A DNA stretch of 53,071 nt from the NCBI GenBank assembly GCA_049999725.1, contig JBNGIS010008304.1:1-53071 (forward strand), written 5' to 3'. The position numbers and the translations under genes are program-made. How positions within the stretch are numbered: the stretch's first letter is position 1; each line of letters opens with the position of its first letter. Below are positions 19,780-32,037 of the stretch, piece after piece. This DNA is from Haplomitrium mnioides (Eukaryota; Marchantiophyta; Haplomitriopsida; Calobryales). Below the pieces are notes generated by a model. That model saw only the letters and a list, made by a program, of their open reading frames with translations, searched no databases and was not told the DNA's origin.

Positions 19780-22700
19780 TAATTCAGTGGAGCAAGAGTT
19801 GTTTATCTTTGCTATTTGGATCAAACCCATCATGGACTTGAGTACGGATTGAGGAAAAAGTCCGCCTACCTCAATGATAGATGATATTTTGAAAGAGTTT
19901 CCGGATGTGTTTTCGAAGGATTTGCCAAAAAGGTTACCACATGATCGAGGAAGGCCTTTTCTGATTGAGTTGATACCAGAAAGTACTATTTATAATTGAC
20001 CTATATATCGGTTATCACCACAAGACATAGAGGAGCTTCCAAAAACCTTGATGGCTCTTCTTGAGAAAGATTTCATTCAACATAGTACTTCGCATTGGGG
20101 AGCTCCGGTATTCTTTATGCTAAAGAAAGATGGTGGATTTTGTCTTTGTACAGATTATCGAGGCTTGAACAATCAAACAATGAAAAATGCCTATCCTCTG
20201 CCTCATATTGATGATTTGTAGGATCAATTTAGTGGTGTGCAATTCTTTTCTAAGTTGGATCTTTGAAGTGGTTATTGGCAAATTTCTATCAAGCCAAGTG
20301 ATGTGTCAAAGACAACTTTTTGTACAAAGTATGAGCATTTTGAATGGAAAGTTCTTATATTTGGCCCTACTATTGCTCTAAAAATGTTCATGGATCAAAT
20401 ACATTGAGTTTTTGATGGTTTATTAGATAAGTTAGTGTTGGTGTTTTTGGACGATATACTTATTTTTAGTAAAAGTGAAGTTGAGCATCGTGATCATCTC
20501 AAAGAAGTATTGCAAAGACTATTCAATTGGAAATTTTATTGCAAGAAGTCCAAGTGTGAGTTTTGGAAGCAAGAGGTAACTTACCTAGGACATAAAGTGC
20601 ATGTGGATGGCATCAAGATAGAAGAAGAGAAGATTAAAGTTATTGCAAAGTGGCCAATGCCGAATGATGCAAAGGATGTTCAAGCTTTCAATGGATTGGC
20701 AAGTTTTAATCAAAGATTTATCTATTACTACTATGCTCATATTGTTGCACTGCTTTCGGATTTGCTAGGCAAGAAGGCAAAGTTTCAATAGTCGACCAAA
20801 GAGTAAGAGACATTTCAACGAGTGAAGGATGTAGTGTCTTCTTGTCTAATTTTAGAGTCATATGATCCAAATGCACGTTGTATAGTTGATTTTGATGTCT
20901 CTAATTTTGCTATTAGAGTAGTGTTACAACAAGAGTTTGAGGATGGACTTCATCTGATTGTCTTCGTGTCACGTTAGCTAAATACAATGGAGAGAAATTA
21001 TTCTACAAAGATAGATAACAATTAGTGATGGTTTATGTTACCAAGGTTTGGAGACACTTTCTTTTAAGAAAGCATATACTTATGCGCACCGATCACAAGC
21101 CCTTGCTACAATCAACTCACTTAGAAAATATGACAAGTTGTCATTATCGATAGGTAGATCAACTATATCTCTTTGATATCAAGTTGGAGTATAAGCCAAG
21201 AAGGTTCCATACCATTCCTGATGCATTGTCACGAAGACCAGATCATCATCTAAATGCATTGGAGGTTGCAAATTTAGTATATTGCATCTTGATGAAGCAA
21301 CTAGTGATGGCTTTCAACAAAAGTTACATGAAGATGCCTTCTTTAATCTTGTTAGGGCACATTTGGCAGTCAAGGACAGTGAGTGTCATGTCTTTTCCAT
21401 TCAAGATGGTATTCTCTATCAAGGCCATCAAATATATGCTCCACAAGATGATGCGCTTCGAATGGTTTGTTTACAATAAGCACATAACATTCCAATCTTT
21501 GAGCATCTTGGGGTAAAAAGGACTATAGAGTTGTTTTGACGCACTTGGTGGTGGCAAAACTTAGCGCAAGATGTTTGTGGCTTTGTTCATTATTGCAAAA
21601 GTTGTCAACAAAACAAGGATTCAAATCAAAAACCAATTGGCCTGCTTCAACCATTACTGATTCCTACTGCTTAGTAGGAACATGTAAATTTAGATCTTGT
21701 CACTTTGCTTCCAACCACGCCTCCTAAGTTTACTGCTATTGTAGTGTTTATGGATAAGCTAAGCAAACAAATCTAGCACTGATAGTGGATATAGTGGATG
21801 CTCCACAATTGGCAAAGATTTACTTTGATATATTCCTCTGATATCATAGAATGCCGAAGGTATTCATATGTGATAGAGATCCATGACTCACTGGGAAGTT
21901 TTGGCAAGAGTTGTTCACACTTTTGGGTACCAAACTATCTACTATGTCTATGGCTTATCATCCTCAAACAGATGCGCAAATTGAATGCGCAAATCGCACT
22001 ATAGAGGATATACTTTGAGCATCTACCAACATTCATCACACAAATGAGGATAGTTTTTTACCAACTATGGAGTTTGCATACAACAACTACAAATAAGCAA
22101 GTACTAGATTTTCTCCTTCTTTTCTTAATTTTGGTCAACATCCTCTTAATCCTGATGGTTTTCTTTCTCCTTCCTCTTCCAATATTCCAAGTCTTTCTAC
22201 ATTTTTTGTCTCGTTTACCTTCCTCTTTGCAAGATGCCAGAAACCATCTTCTTATTTCTCAAAATTGGTAAAGATAATATGTCAATAAATATCATCATGA
22301 TTTTTGTTGTGTTTTAGTTGACCAAATTATGCTTTTTATTGACAATCTATCATTATCCTTAGATACTCAAGTCTGTAAGTTATCTCCAGCTTGGATTGGT
22401 CCTTTCTCAATTTCTCAAGTTATTTCTCTCGTTGCGTATAAACTTGATCTTCCTCTCCATATAAAGATTCATCATATATTCCATATATCTAAACTTAAAC
22501 CTTTTGTTTCTAGTCTATGTTCTTTTCCAAATTATGTTCAAATTCCTCCTCTAATTATTGTTCTTGATGATCATCAAGAATTTGACGTTCATGAAGAATA
22601 TGAACAACATTTTGGTTAAGCGAGTTCTCAAGTATAGGTGACATCCTCAAGTTGAGTATAGAGTTTTGTTAAAAGGATATCCGCTTCATGATGTAACTTA

Positions 22701-22790
22701 AAAACCATGTTCTAATCTTGAGAATGCTCAAGAAGTTATTAGATTATTTGAAACTATTGGTTATGATGAGAGCGTCATCGATTAGAAGAC
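19780..22790 (+). pseudogene. chromovirus 1 (Ty3/gypsy) pol: RT, RNase H, integrase, chromodomain; gag and protease lost
   Basis: Plus-strand pol with many stops. Reverse transcriptase shows [20 protein letters not shown], the Ty3-type FLDDILIFSK (FLDD at 20444-20455) and VTYLGHKV. RNase H shows IVDFDVSNFAIRVVLQQ near 20882. Integrase shows a zinc-binding region around 21480-21620 (EHLGVKR, then C..C before QQNK) and the catalytic-core ending MAYHPQTDAQIECANRT. The C-terminus carries the GPF-like module AWIGPFSISQVISLVAYKLD and a degraded chromodomain with ENAQEVIRLFE at about 22718-22750. Coding starts only about 30 bp after the LTR end, at residues that correspond to the RT entry region in chromovirus 2, so gag and protease were deleted. 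Premature stops occur at, for example, 20265 and 20406. Confidence 0.88.
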
Positions 22791-22794
22791 ATAG

Positions 22795-23085
22795 ATTATG
22801 TAATAGTACAAGCACGAGGTTGTGCTATTTATAAGAAAATAGAGAGAAGTGAAGGAAGTGGTAGAAGGTCACTTCCAGGATTGAGATAAGATTATGACAC
22901 CTTCTTCTCTTGTATAAATAGAAAGGTTTGATAGCCCCACTCCTCATTCTGGAGTTCTTCTCAAATCACTTGGGTTCTTTGATTGCTTAGCTTTTGCTTG
23001 CCTTATTGGCATTTGGTTGAAGAACTCTATTAGACTTCTTTATTAGTTTTACTCATTTGGATTTGTTCCTTGAGTTCTTTTACAG
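22795..23085 (+). promoter_or_regulatory. 3' LTR-like segment with TATA box
   Basis: Downstream of pol, GGTTGTGCTATTTATAAG leads to CTTGTATAAATAGAAAGG at about 22911, a good TATA box. The same layout is found on the minus strand at 41560-41170 behind chromovirus 2, so it belongs to the element family and probably carries its promoter. Confidence 0.6.
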
Positions 23086-24480
23086 TAGAACTTTAGTTTT
23101 ACCTTTGGTATAACTTACATCCATTTATATATTCGCAGTTTGGATGATATTAAGACTTTAGTTTGCCTTTGGTATAACTTATATCTACTTATATTCACTA
23201 TTAGGTGATACTAGGACTTTAGTTTTGCCTTTGACATAACTTATATCCACTTATTTTCACTGTTGGGATGCCACTAGAACTTTAGTTTTGCCTTTGGCAT
23301 AACTTATATGCACATATATTCATGGTTGAGATGAGGTTAGAACTCTAATTTTGCATGTGGCATAACTTATATCCACTTATATTCATGGTTGAGGTGACAT
23401 TAAGACTTTAGTTTTGCCTTTGCATAACTTGTATCCATTATATTCATGGTTGGTGTGATGTTAGGACTTGAATTTTTCCTTTTGCATGACTTATATCCTT
23501 TTATATAACTTCCTGATTGGGGTGACTCTAGGACTTTAGTTTTGGCTTTGGTATAGCTTAAATCCACTTATATTCACGATTTGAATGACATTAGAACTTT
23601 AGTTTTGCCTTTGGCATAGCTTATATGCACTTATATTAGGGATTGGGGTGATGTTAGGACTTCCGTTTTGCCTTTCACGTAACTTATATTCACAGTTTGG
23701 ATGACAATAGGACTTTATTTTTTCCTTTGGTATAACTTATATCCACTTATATTCACGATTTGGGTGACATTATGACTTTAGGTTTGCCTTTGGCATAACT
23801 TTGATTCACTTATATTCACGATTGAAGCGAAACTAGGACTTTGGTTTTGCTTTTGACATAACTTATATCCACTTATATTCACGGTAGGGGTGACATTAGG
23901 ACTTTGGTTTTGCTTTTGGCATAACTTATATTCACTTATATTCATAGTTAGAGTGACGCTATGACTTTAGAATTGCCTTTAGCATAACTTATGTTCACTT
24001 ATATTTACGATTGGGCTGACGATAGGACTTTAGTTTTGCCTTTGGCATAACTTATATCCACCTATATTCATGGTTGGAATGACGCTAAGATTTTAGTTTT
24101 GCCTTTGGTATAACTTATATCCACTTATATTCACAGTTGGAATGATACTAGGACTTTAGTTTTGTCTTTGGTATAACTTATATCCACTTACATTCACGGT
24201 TAGGGTGACACTATGACTTTAGTTTTGCTTTTGCCATAACTTATATCCACTTATATTCACGGTTAGATTGACACTAGGACTTTAGGTTTACCTTTGGTGT
24301 AACTTATATCCACCTATATTCACGATTAGGGTGACAATAGGACTTCGATTTTGCCTCGATGTAACCTATGTTCATATATATTCACGGTTTGGATGACGCT
24401 AGAACTTTAGTTTTGCCTTTGGCATAACTTATATCCACTTATATTCACGATTTGGATGACGCTAGGACTTTAGTTTTGCC
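23086..24480 (+). repeat. 63-bp satellite array, left block
   Basis: About 22 diverged units with consensus near GGACTTTAGTTTTGCCTTTG, then GCATAACTTATATCCACTTA, then a TATTCACGGTTGGGGTGACACTA-like tail. The period is 63 bp in the last units. It stops abruptly in mid-unit after GTTTTGCC at 24480. Confidence 0.92.
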
Positions 24481-25019
24481 ATTGAACAGTTGCTATTTTG
24501 AACCAATAACAAGCTACTAAAAATAGGAAAAACAAATTTTAAGAAAAAATACGTTATTTTCAAGCTAAAAAAAAAAAACGAGGTTATTTTTCCATAAACA
24601 AAACTACTTGAGTTTTTTTGGTTCATTTTTTGTAGTTTTAACATGCTTGATAGATCAAGAAGCAATTTTATTATGCAAAATTGAATGATATTCTTAGTTT
24701 TGTGATAATGCTAGAAATCTTTAAATTAATGAAAAGCATAAAAATTGTGGTTTGTTTTCACAAAAAGCTTGCATTTGGGATAAAATACATTTCAAAGCTA
24801 AAAATTTGAAATAAATGTCAAAATAACATCATTTTGAAATAAATTTGGTTGCACAATCTTCACAAGCATATAGAAATGATGCCATTAAAATTATTTTTTT
24901 TGAAACATAAATAGATTATGTGAGAAAAAACCCAAGCGAATTAGAAGTCAAGGGAATCAATTTGGAGTTCCAATGGACAAAAGCTACAAAACCTATCCTT
25001 GTATAGAGTTTAGAGCTCT

Positions 25020-25430
25020 ATTTGAAGTATAGGCAAGAAAGAGGCTTTCCATTCTGCTTCAAAATCCATGCATGCAAAGGGTTAAGTAGTCATGTTCTTA
25101 CAAAGGTTTAGCAACTCAAAATCCTCTAAAACTCAAAGATTCATATGTGCAAAGGAGCTATAGCTCAAAATCAAAAAGGCTGGAGCAACCAAACAAGCAG
25201 TGGGTTTAGAAATATGCTTCAAAGTCTAAACACGTATAGTGCTCCAAGTTTCCAACTAGAGTCCTTGGAAAAAATGGGTTCGGAGTTCCACATCAGAGTC
25301 TTTGAGCAGTTTAGGTTCTAAGTTCTATGCAACAGTCTTTGTATGTACAAGGTTCAAGATTTTGTATCAGAGTCTAAGCATGCATGAGGCTCTGACTTCT
25401 GCACCAAAGTCTATACGCGCATAGGAATCA
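25020..25430 (-). repeat. palindromic-core minisatellite, left inverted copy
   Basis: Degenerate units with cores such as AGTCTAAGCATGCATGAGGC and AGTCTATACGCGCATAGGAA. It occupies the place in the left end that the array 34970-35310 occupies in the right end. Confidence 0.65.
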
Positions 25431-25444
25431 TTGAAGTTGTTAAA

Positions 25445-25939
25445 ATGAATAAGAATATTTCAAATGGAAGAGAGATAGTTGTAGAGGAGAGATTTTTGCC
25501 AAGAGAATGTGACTTTGGCAAGCTGAGTTATGTTGAAAGAATGTTTGGGGAGGAAATGACAAGGCAAAGAATTGGCTCTGAACTGCATTGGAGGGAGTCT
25601 CTATAGAGATCTAAGAGAAACTATTTTAGGATTCATTGAGATGATTTTCCCAAGAGACTTGGCTAAAGAGATCTAGAGAAGCAATGTCTTAAAAGCAGAA
25701 TTGTTTCTTCTAATAGATTGGTTACACATGTCCCACTATAAAGACGAATTTCATTGAGAGCAGAGTTTACAGAGGAGACATTGTAGCTAGGTCAACTAAG
25801 CATGCTAGATTTTGTGACTCAGATTTTTGAAGTTTTGGGAAGGTTTGAAACGACGACATTTAATGTTGATGTAGCTCATTATATCTTGAATTCAAGGTGG
25901 ATCAAAACACAAATAAAAAGGATCATCCCTTGTAGCTGA
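25445..25939 (+). pseudogene. unknown protein remnant, about 165 codons with five stops
   Basis: From ATG 25445 the plus frame stays in register to TGA 25937 and is interrupted only by three amber/opal-type and two ochre stops. It reads REIVVEERFLPRECDFGKLS, then YVERMFGEEMTRQRIGSELH, and later LDFVTQIFEVLGRFETTTFN. The residue mix is protein-like and the stops are all explainable by single C-to-T changes. I do not recognise the family. It could be part of the inserted element. Confidence 0.35.
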
Positions 25940-28450
25940 TCAAAAGCAACGTCAAAGTTATGCTACCATTATTTTTTATTTCTAGACAAAAGTTTTCAAG
26001 CTTTGTGTTGTTAGAAAATGCTCAAAGGTAACATTGATATCTTTTGCAACTATGCTTGCATTTAGAGGCTTGTAAGGCTACATCAAAGAACCAAAAGACC
26101 TACCCTTGAATATTCCTTAGTCATTTACATGCTTTACTAAACAATTTGCTACAAGATAAAAGCCATACAACTCAAGGTTTAAATGATCCAACAAGAGAGT
26201 ATGATTGTGTGGGTAGAGCTATTGTTTCTTTTCTTAGTCTACCCACTCAAGTGAATGGTGAAGATCTGATTCCATAAGTCCAGCAAGTTTGTCAAAAGAC
26301 TCTCCATTGAACTCTTAAGTTAAATTGTTGATTGGAAGTTATTTAGAGAAATACTCTTTCTTAGATTCTCATAAAAAATTCATAGAAGAAACCACAAGAA
26401 TTTGTGCTTATATCTTAAACAAATGCAACCAAACAACCAATACAAATCTAGGCAGTAGTGTAGATTTCTTGAAGAACTTCTTCACTCATGACTTTAGAAA
26501 GCCCATGCAAGCATGGGCTCTTGAAGACTAACTCCAAATCCCAAGCAGGATGTCTTCAGCTGAAACACTCTCTTTGATATTTTCTCATCAAAAAATCTAA
26601 AGAAGAAGTCTAAAGAATCATTGCTCACATTGTGATCAAATGCCAAATCCATTTGCTCATGTGCAGAGAACACTTCACAAGGGAAACACTATCTTTGATG
26701 TTTTCTCATAAAAAAACCTAAAAAACAAGCCTAAAGAATCGTTTGCTCATATCGTGATCAAATACAGCACAACAACAAATAGAAATCAATACATGTGCAT
26801 ATATTTCTTGCTGAATTCATGTGCTGATGTGCGGAGGACTTCACGGAGGTCTTCGGAGAGCCCATGCGCTCATGGGCTCTCGAAAACCTAACTAAGACCC
26901 CATGCGGGCATAGTCAATTGGAAAAACCAGAAGCCTATGCACGCATTGGGTTTTGAAACCTAGTGCTTTGTGAAGGGGAGGGGTGCAAACAATTGTGAGG
27001 CCAATGGCTGGATTTGGTAGCAGCAACAAAGCTTGCAGTTGAAAACAAATTGCATAGAGATCCTTATTTTACCAAATATGTTTTTCAATTGGTAGAAATC
27101 CTCCATAATTACACCTTTTGCTCAAGTTCTTGCGCTCTTCATTGCTATTTTTTGTGTTCTCTCTTTCTTTGCATTGCTTATTATTGATGATTTATGCTTA
27201 TATTACAAGCTATCTGTTGCTTCGATCATTGCTTACCAACATTCGTTTTTTGCTTTGACGTTTGAGCATTGCTTGAGCATTCTTTGACTTTCTCACGGAC
27301 CTTTGGCTTTCATTTTTGCAGGGTGTAGGCACTTTTTGTCTTTATATAGCTTTTACCTTCAAGCAAGATATTGTTTCAAATCATGTGTGAGATTTTTCCT
27401 CATTTTGTGCTTGCCTTCTTTCCTTGCAGGTTTTTCAAGCCTATTTGAGTCACCTTTGTGTGAGCATTGATCAAGCTTTTGTTTTCTATAGCTTTCTCCC
27501 CTATTCCATTCTTCTTCAACTCGTTGACCTTCATCAACTTCTTCCTTTTGTTTTTGTAGAACTTAGGCATGGTTTGGGAGCAACTTCGTAGACGCAATCC
27601 GCATCTCTAAATTTCTTATCAAGAAGATTTGGGTGTCTTTGAGCCACCCTCATGTGAGCATTCTTGGAGTTGACAAAGCTGGAGGAGCTTCATTCAGATT
27701 CTATTTTTTTGCTTCAAATTGCTTGAGCATTTTCTTCTATGTTCAGCAACATGCATCTATTGACTTCATTCAGCTTCGAGCATATCAACAGGGTTTTTTT
27801 TTTTGCAGAGTACAGGCAATTTTTGTCTTTATTCAACTACTGCCTTCAAGCAATAGAGAATTTCAATTCCTTCGTAAGCTTTTTCCTCACTTTGTATGAG
27901 CATTCTTCAAGTTGCAAAGCTTATGTGCAGTTCATGGAATGCACACAGACAACCCTCTCTGTCTATGATGAGCAGAGCAGAGGAGCATGAGACAATAAAA
28001 GAGTAGAGATTTCAAAGTCACCTACACATTCCATTGAATTGCCATTATGGGAGGCCGTCCAAGACTTATGCGAGTATTGGAGGCAATGGCGTTGATGAGG
28101 GAAGTGCGAAAGTTTACAAATTACAATGTGTGAGAATATGTGAAGCAAAAGATAGTGGGGAGTTTCAGATAGCATTGCCTCGTGTCCAATCATGCGCTCT
28201 TGGCTTGCTTTTGGAGCATCAGAGGCGCAATTAGAATTGGCAAAATGACAATTGTTGATTTACTCTCTTGAAGCTCCCAACACCAAGAGCGTGATGGACT
28301 TGAAGTGTTTCAAAACCTTTGTGAACCTTTGATTTCTCTATGACCTTGAATGTATGTGGTCCAATGAGGTTGGATTGAGGATTCTAATTCTTAGTGAGCT
28401 TTGGCAGCAAGCTTCACAAACAATGTCACTGGCATTTTCTTGTTGCACTT
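25940..28450. other. no gene recognised; scattered palindromic-core units and a duplicated T-rich segment
   Basis: Units such as GCCCATGCAAGCATGGGCTC (about 26501) and GCCCATGCGCTCATGGGCTC (about 26861) continue the repeat family. A T-rich segment at 27262-27410 recurs diverged at 27715-27905 (GCAGGGTGTAGGCAC against GCAGAGTACAGGCAA). No domain was seen in any frame. Confidence 0.4.
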
Positions 28451-29402
28451 CTACTCAAAGATGGCAATGCAGTGAACAGAAGAGCGGATGCAACGATCAA
28501 GAAGCAACCTAATTGCACGTCCTTCCTCAATCTTGCTCATGACAGCAGATTGTAATGAAGAATAAGGTGGTGTCAAAAGATCTAATCTTACAAGATTGGT
28601 ACACTTTATAGGCAAGAAAATATGTCTCTCAAATAGTAGAACTCCTCCTTTCAATCTGAAATCCATTCACAACAGCAAGCTTGAACACAATGGACTCCAG
28701 ACTATCTTAGGAGGCTTAACTTCTTGAAAATGTTTTTCTCCACATGAGCAAGAAAGGCCAATAAAACTTGAGTTATAACTTCTTGTGAAATTCTCATATA
28801 AAACCCAATGACATGGCAAACTGAATTCAAGAAACACAAATTTTCTTATAATGAGATTTATTCCAAGATGAACCAAACAAACTCTATAATTTGACCCATA
28901 GTACCCAAAACCTAAGAGACTAGAGCATTAATTGTTGGGCTCATTGCTCTTAATATTAAGTGCGGCAATACAAAAGGCTTATGCTAATCAGATTTTTTGT
29001 GTCACCAAGAGCTTCCAAAACTCAACACGCTACTATTTGCATTCTTACTCTCTTCTTCAAGTTTACATTTGTATGCTGTCAACCCTAAGGTCGGTCCCTT
29101 TTCTCATTTTCTACTGATTTACACCAACTTGAGGGCTGATTTGTGTTTCGAAACCTTTTATAGGAGGGGCTTTGCACCAATTTGACCCCAACTCTTCCTT
29201 ACCCACTCTGGAATAACTACAATACTGACTTATGACAACAAAGTACAACACACTCACTCACACACCCAGAGCCAACACTCGTCCTTCCGATGGAATCAAT
29301 GCACTCGAATAATATTTCATGACATTTACAAACATCACACTCAGACCTGCTAGCCCACAAGTGCCCACAAAAATTCTAATAAGCCTCTAGCATACCCACA
29401 AC

Positions 29403-29436
<34 letters not shown>

Positions 29437-30690
29437 ATAGTCAGGTAATTTCTCTTCAGTCGTCCGAAGTCCCTAGATTGACTTCCTAAGGGAAAGGAAG
29501 TTGATTGTTTGACTTCTACCAATAAGAAGGAAGCTCTCACAGTTGTTGACCCTCACTCCACCCCACAGACACCCGTCAAACCCACCGACAGAACCGCCCT
29601 AGCACGCTCGGCCTAGCAAGAACTCCAAACTGACGTCTACTTAGAAGAGATCAACACTCAATGCACCCCCAAAGGCACACTGGACTCACCCTGAAATTAA
29701 TCTACTGCTTGCTCCTGTGTTATGGAGTAGTTTGGGTCAGCATAACTAGTTTCTACAAAGACAAGAAAAGAAAGCACACTATTGATACCTTCTACATGTT
29801 GTGACTTGAAGATAAGCCCACCCCCTTGAGTTCCCTGAGAAAGTTGCCTTTGACTATCGCAGCACCTCCAAAAGCCAATCCACTTGCATATGCCCACCTA
29901 CCTCAGCACGAGCCCCGAGCAATGCAATCCTCCCCACCTTTTGTCCCGCAACCCTGCCCAAGACACCTCCAGTCCTCCTTGCGTGATGGCCTTCTCTCTC
30001 TCCTCCTCCCGTCCTATGTCATGCGCTCGTAATGCTCTCATGTGGTGAATCCCCAAGAATGAGCCCGGCAAGCGCCTATATTTCCTACCACGCCACGACC
30101 CATAGCTTTAATCCATTTATCACCGCTTCAGCTATCTTCGCTTCGGCCATCCTCGCTTTGGCCTTAGCTCGTCCGCTAACTTTACCCTTAATTTTAGTGC
30201 TATTAACTGTAACACTACACATATACACACAAGTTAGCACAAACACATACGAGAGAAGCGCACAAGGACTTCAAAAACCCACAAGGTAAGAGATGCCAAA
30301 CAAGGCACTCTCCCTTCTTTATATACTTGATGGAAGGCTCTTTGCTTACATAGGTGGATGATCCTCATTGGTTGCTTTTCTATCCTCTTCTAGTTGGACC
30401 ATCCTTTACTTTTATTCTCCTTTTGCCACGTGTCCTTATCCTCTTCTAAAGTGCTCCATTTTTCACTTTAATTCGTTAACTTTCTCTTCTTTTGCCACGT
30501 GTCCAACTCTCTAAACTAGCAACCGCTTTCTGTTACTCTAACTTAGTAATAGCTTTCTAGACATAGTTGACACTATATCTTACTTCATTTTTAGCTATGG
30601 CTTACTAAAGTTAGTGACCGTTACACTAACTAAAATAATAGTCCTTATTTTTGGGAGCACGACAGGTCTCCCGGTCTAGCCCATAGGCTT
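28450..30690. other. no gene recognised; (AC)n microsatellite and paired G-boxes
   Basis: A run of about 14 AC repeats lies at 29404-29433. TTTTGCCACGTGTCC occurs twice, with CACGTG at 30427-30432 and 30496-30501. Short frames at 28451-28876, 29697-29897 and 30032-30289 show no motif I know. The G-boxes lie on the downstream side of the minus-strand PEP carboxylase pseudogene, so they are not its promoter. Confidence 0.4.
30425..30503. promoter_or_regulatory. two G-box (CACGTG) elements 69 bp apart
   Basis: Both sit in the identical context TTTTGCCACGTGTCC, the ABRE/G-box type bound by plant bZIP and bHLH factors. The similar flanks suggest a local duplication. No gene start is evident on either side, so function is unsupported. 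Confidence 0.35.
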
Positions 30691-30693
30691 CTC

Positions 30694-32037
30694 CTAATCT
30701 CTCCTAATTTCTTCATTTTCCATCTCCTCCTCTGCTTCAAGCAGATTTTCCAGACCTCCAGGAAAGGAGTCTAAGTCGTCATTAGCCTCTCCATGACTCT
30801 CTGAATCCTCACCTTCAACGCACCAAGACTTTGCACTTGCCGCACTAGTAATCTTTTGAACTACCTCTTCAGCTTTATATAAATTGTAAGCACTAGCCAT
30901 TATTCCTCCATCTTTGCAAGGGTCACAGTAGCCCAACATCACCTCCTGCCTCCCTCTTGATGCCTAAAGTATTCCTTGTATGTGTTGTTGCTAAGCAGCA
31001 ACAATAAAGCATCTCCAATACATGTGATGTTTGGCGGGTCATTGATATAACATAGGATGTTATAGATTTTCTAGAAATGGTGCTCATGATGTCTACACAT
31101 GCACTGAAGATATCTACAACTTGCTTGGTTGATGGTGTCATCGCTCCAAGTAATTTCTCAACTCAATTCATAGGGAGAGTCATTGACACATCCTCTGACA
31201 GTCTACTGATTTTCTCTCCCTCAGAAAATGACATGTAATTATTTGCCAACCCAAGAAGCTTCATGCATTCATTGGCAACTATTGGCAAGACGCTTGTCCT
31301 CACTTTCACGTAATGATGCGTCAATCAACTTCAGAACGCTAAGTAACTCCTCTTTAGATGTGTAAGAGTCTTTGTTTGGATTAAAGCACGAGATCTCAAC
31401 TATGTTGTACTCTATGTCGATCAATAACTCCTCATTGTAGTCATCCTTTCCAAGTTCCCAAAGGCAAACGCTCACACCCTTGAGATTTTGCTCCAAACTA
31501 TGCCTCTTGATTCTCAACTTTAGTTTGTAAGGTTCCCGCTTAAATACTACACACTATTGTTGCATTCTAAGGATCTTTTCCATGCTTAAATACTACACAC
31601 TATTGTTGCATTCTAAGGATCTTTTCCATGATCCTTCTGTCAACTTCTAAACTTTGCAGAAATAGCGGTGACACTTTGCAAATAAGAGATGAATGAGTCA
31701 ATGTATACTAGCAAGCACAACATCTACTTATATACTCAGCCAGAATCAATCGACTTTGAAGAAGAGCTGCCATAAATGTCGTCTGTGGCAGAACGTTAGG
31801 ATTTCCATCACGGTCACCACCAATCCAAGACCCAAATTTAGTACGATTGGGAAGCACAACGCTTGAATTTGGATAGACATGCTGCAGGGAATTTTTTGCA
31901 TATCTGTAGGTTGTGCAGACAACTTCAAAAATTGAATACCGAAAGTAGTCAAGACCAGCCAAAATTTCTTCCAACACAGTTGGCTTCTTTGAGCGCATTT
32001 CATCTGCTCTCCACATAATCTCAATCTTTGAAGTGTG
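30694..32037 (-). pseudogene. phosphoenolpyruvate carboxylase, bacterial-like type, broken
   Basis: The minus strand carries, in order, WRADEMRSKKPTVLEEILAG, then FGSWIGGDRDGNPNV (near 31790-31835), the PEPC phosphate/metal-site region. REPYKLKLRIKRHSLEQNL follows at about 31480-31540, then SYTSKEELLSVLKLIDASL, SYVISMTRQTSHVLEM (about 31030) and VMLGYCDPCKDGG (about 30930). These follow PEPC order; the enzyme makes oxaloacetate from PEP and bicarbonate. The wording around GSWIGGDRDGNPNV is closer to bacterial-type than to plant-type PEPC. Frames shift between blocks, a 46-bp tandem duplication lies at 31538-31629, large parts are missing, and the 5' end is cut at 32037 by a minisatellite. The acidic tail after YKAEEVVQKI is not PEPC. 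Confidence 0.75.
31538..31629. repeat. 46-bp perfect tandem duplication
   Basis: Copies 31538-31583 and 31584-31629, beginning GCTTAAATACTACACACTAT, are identical. They lie inside the PEPC pseudogene, and 46 is not a multiple of three. Confidence 0.95.

Noticed and set aside
29404-29433. (AC)n run as Z-DNA or regulatory element
   Set aside because: An ordinary microsatellite without further support.
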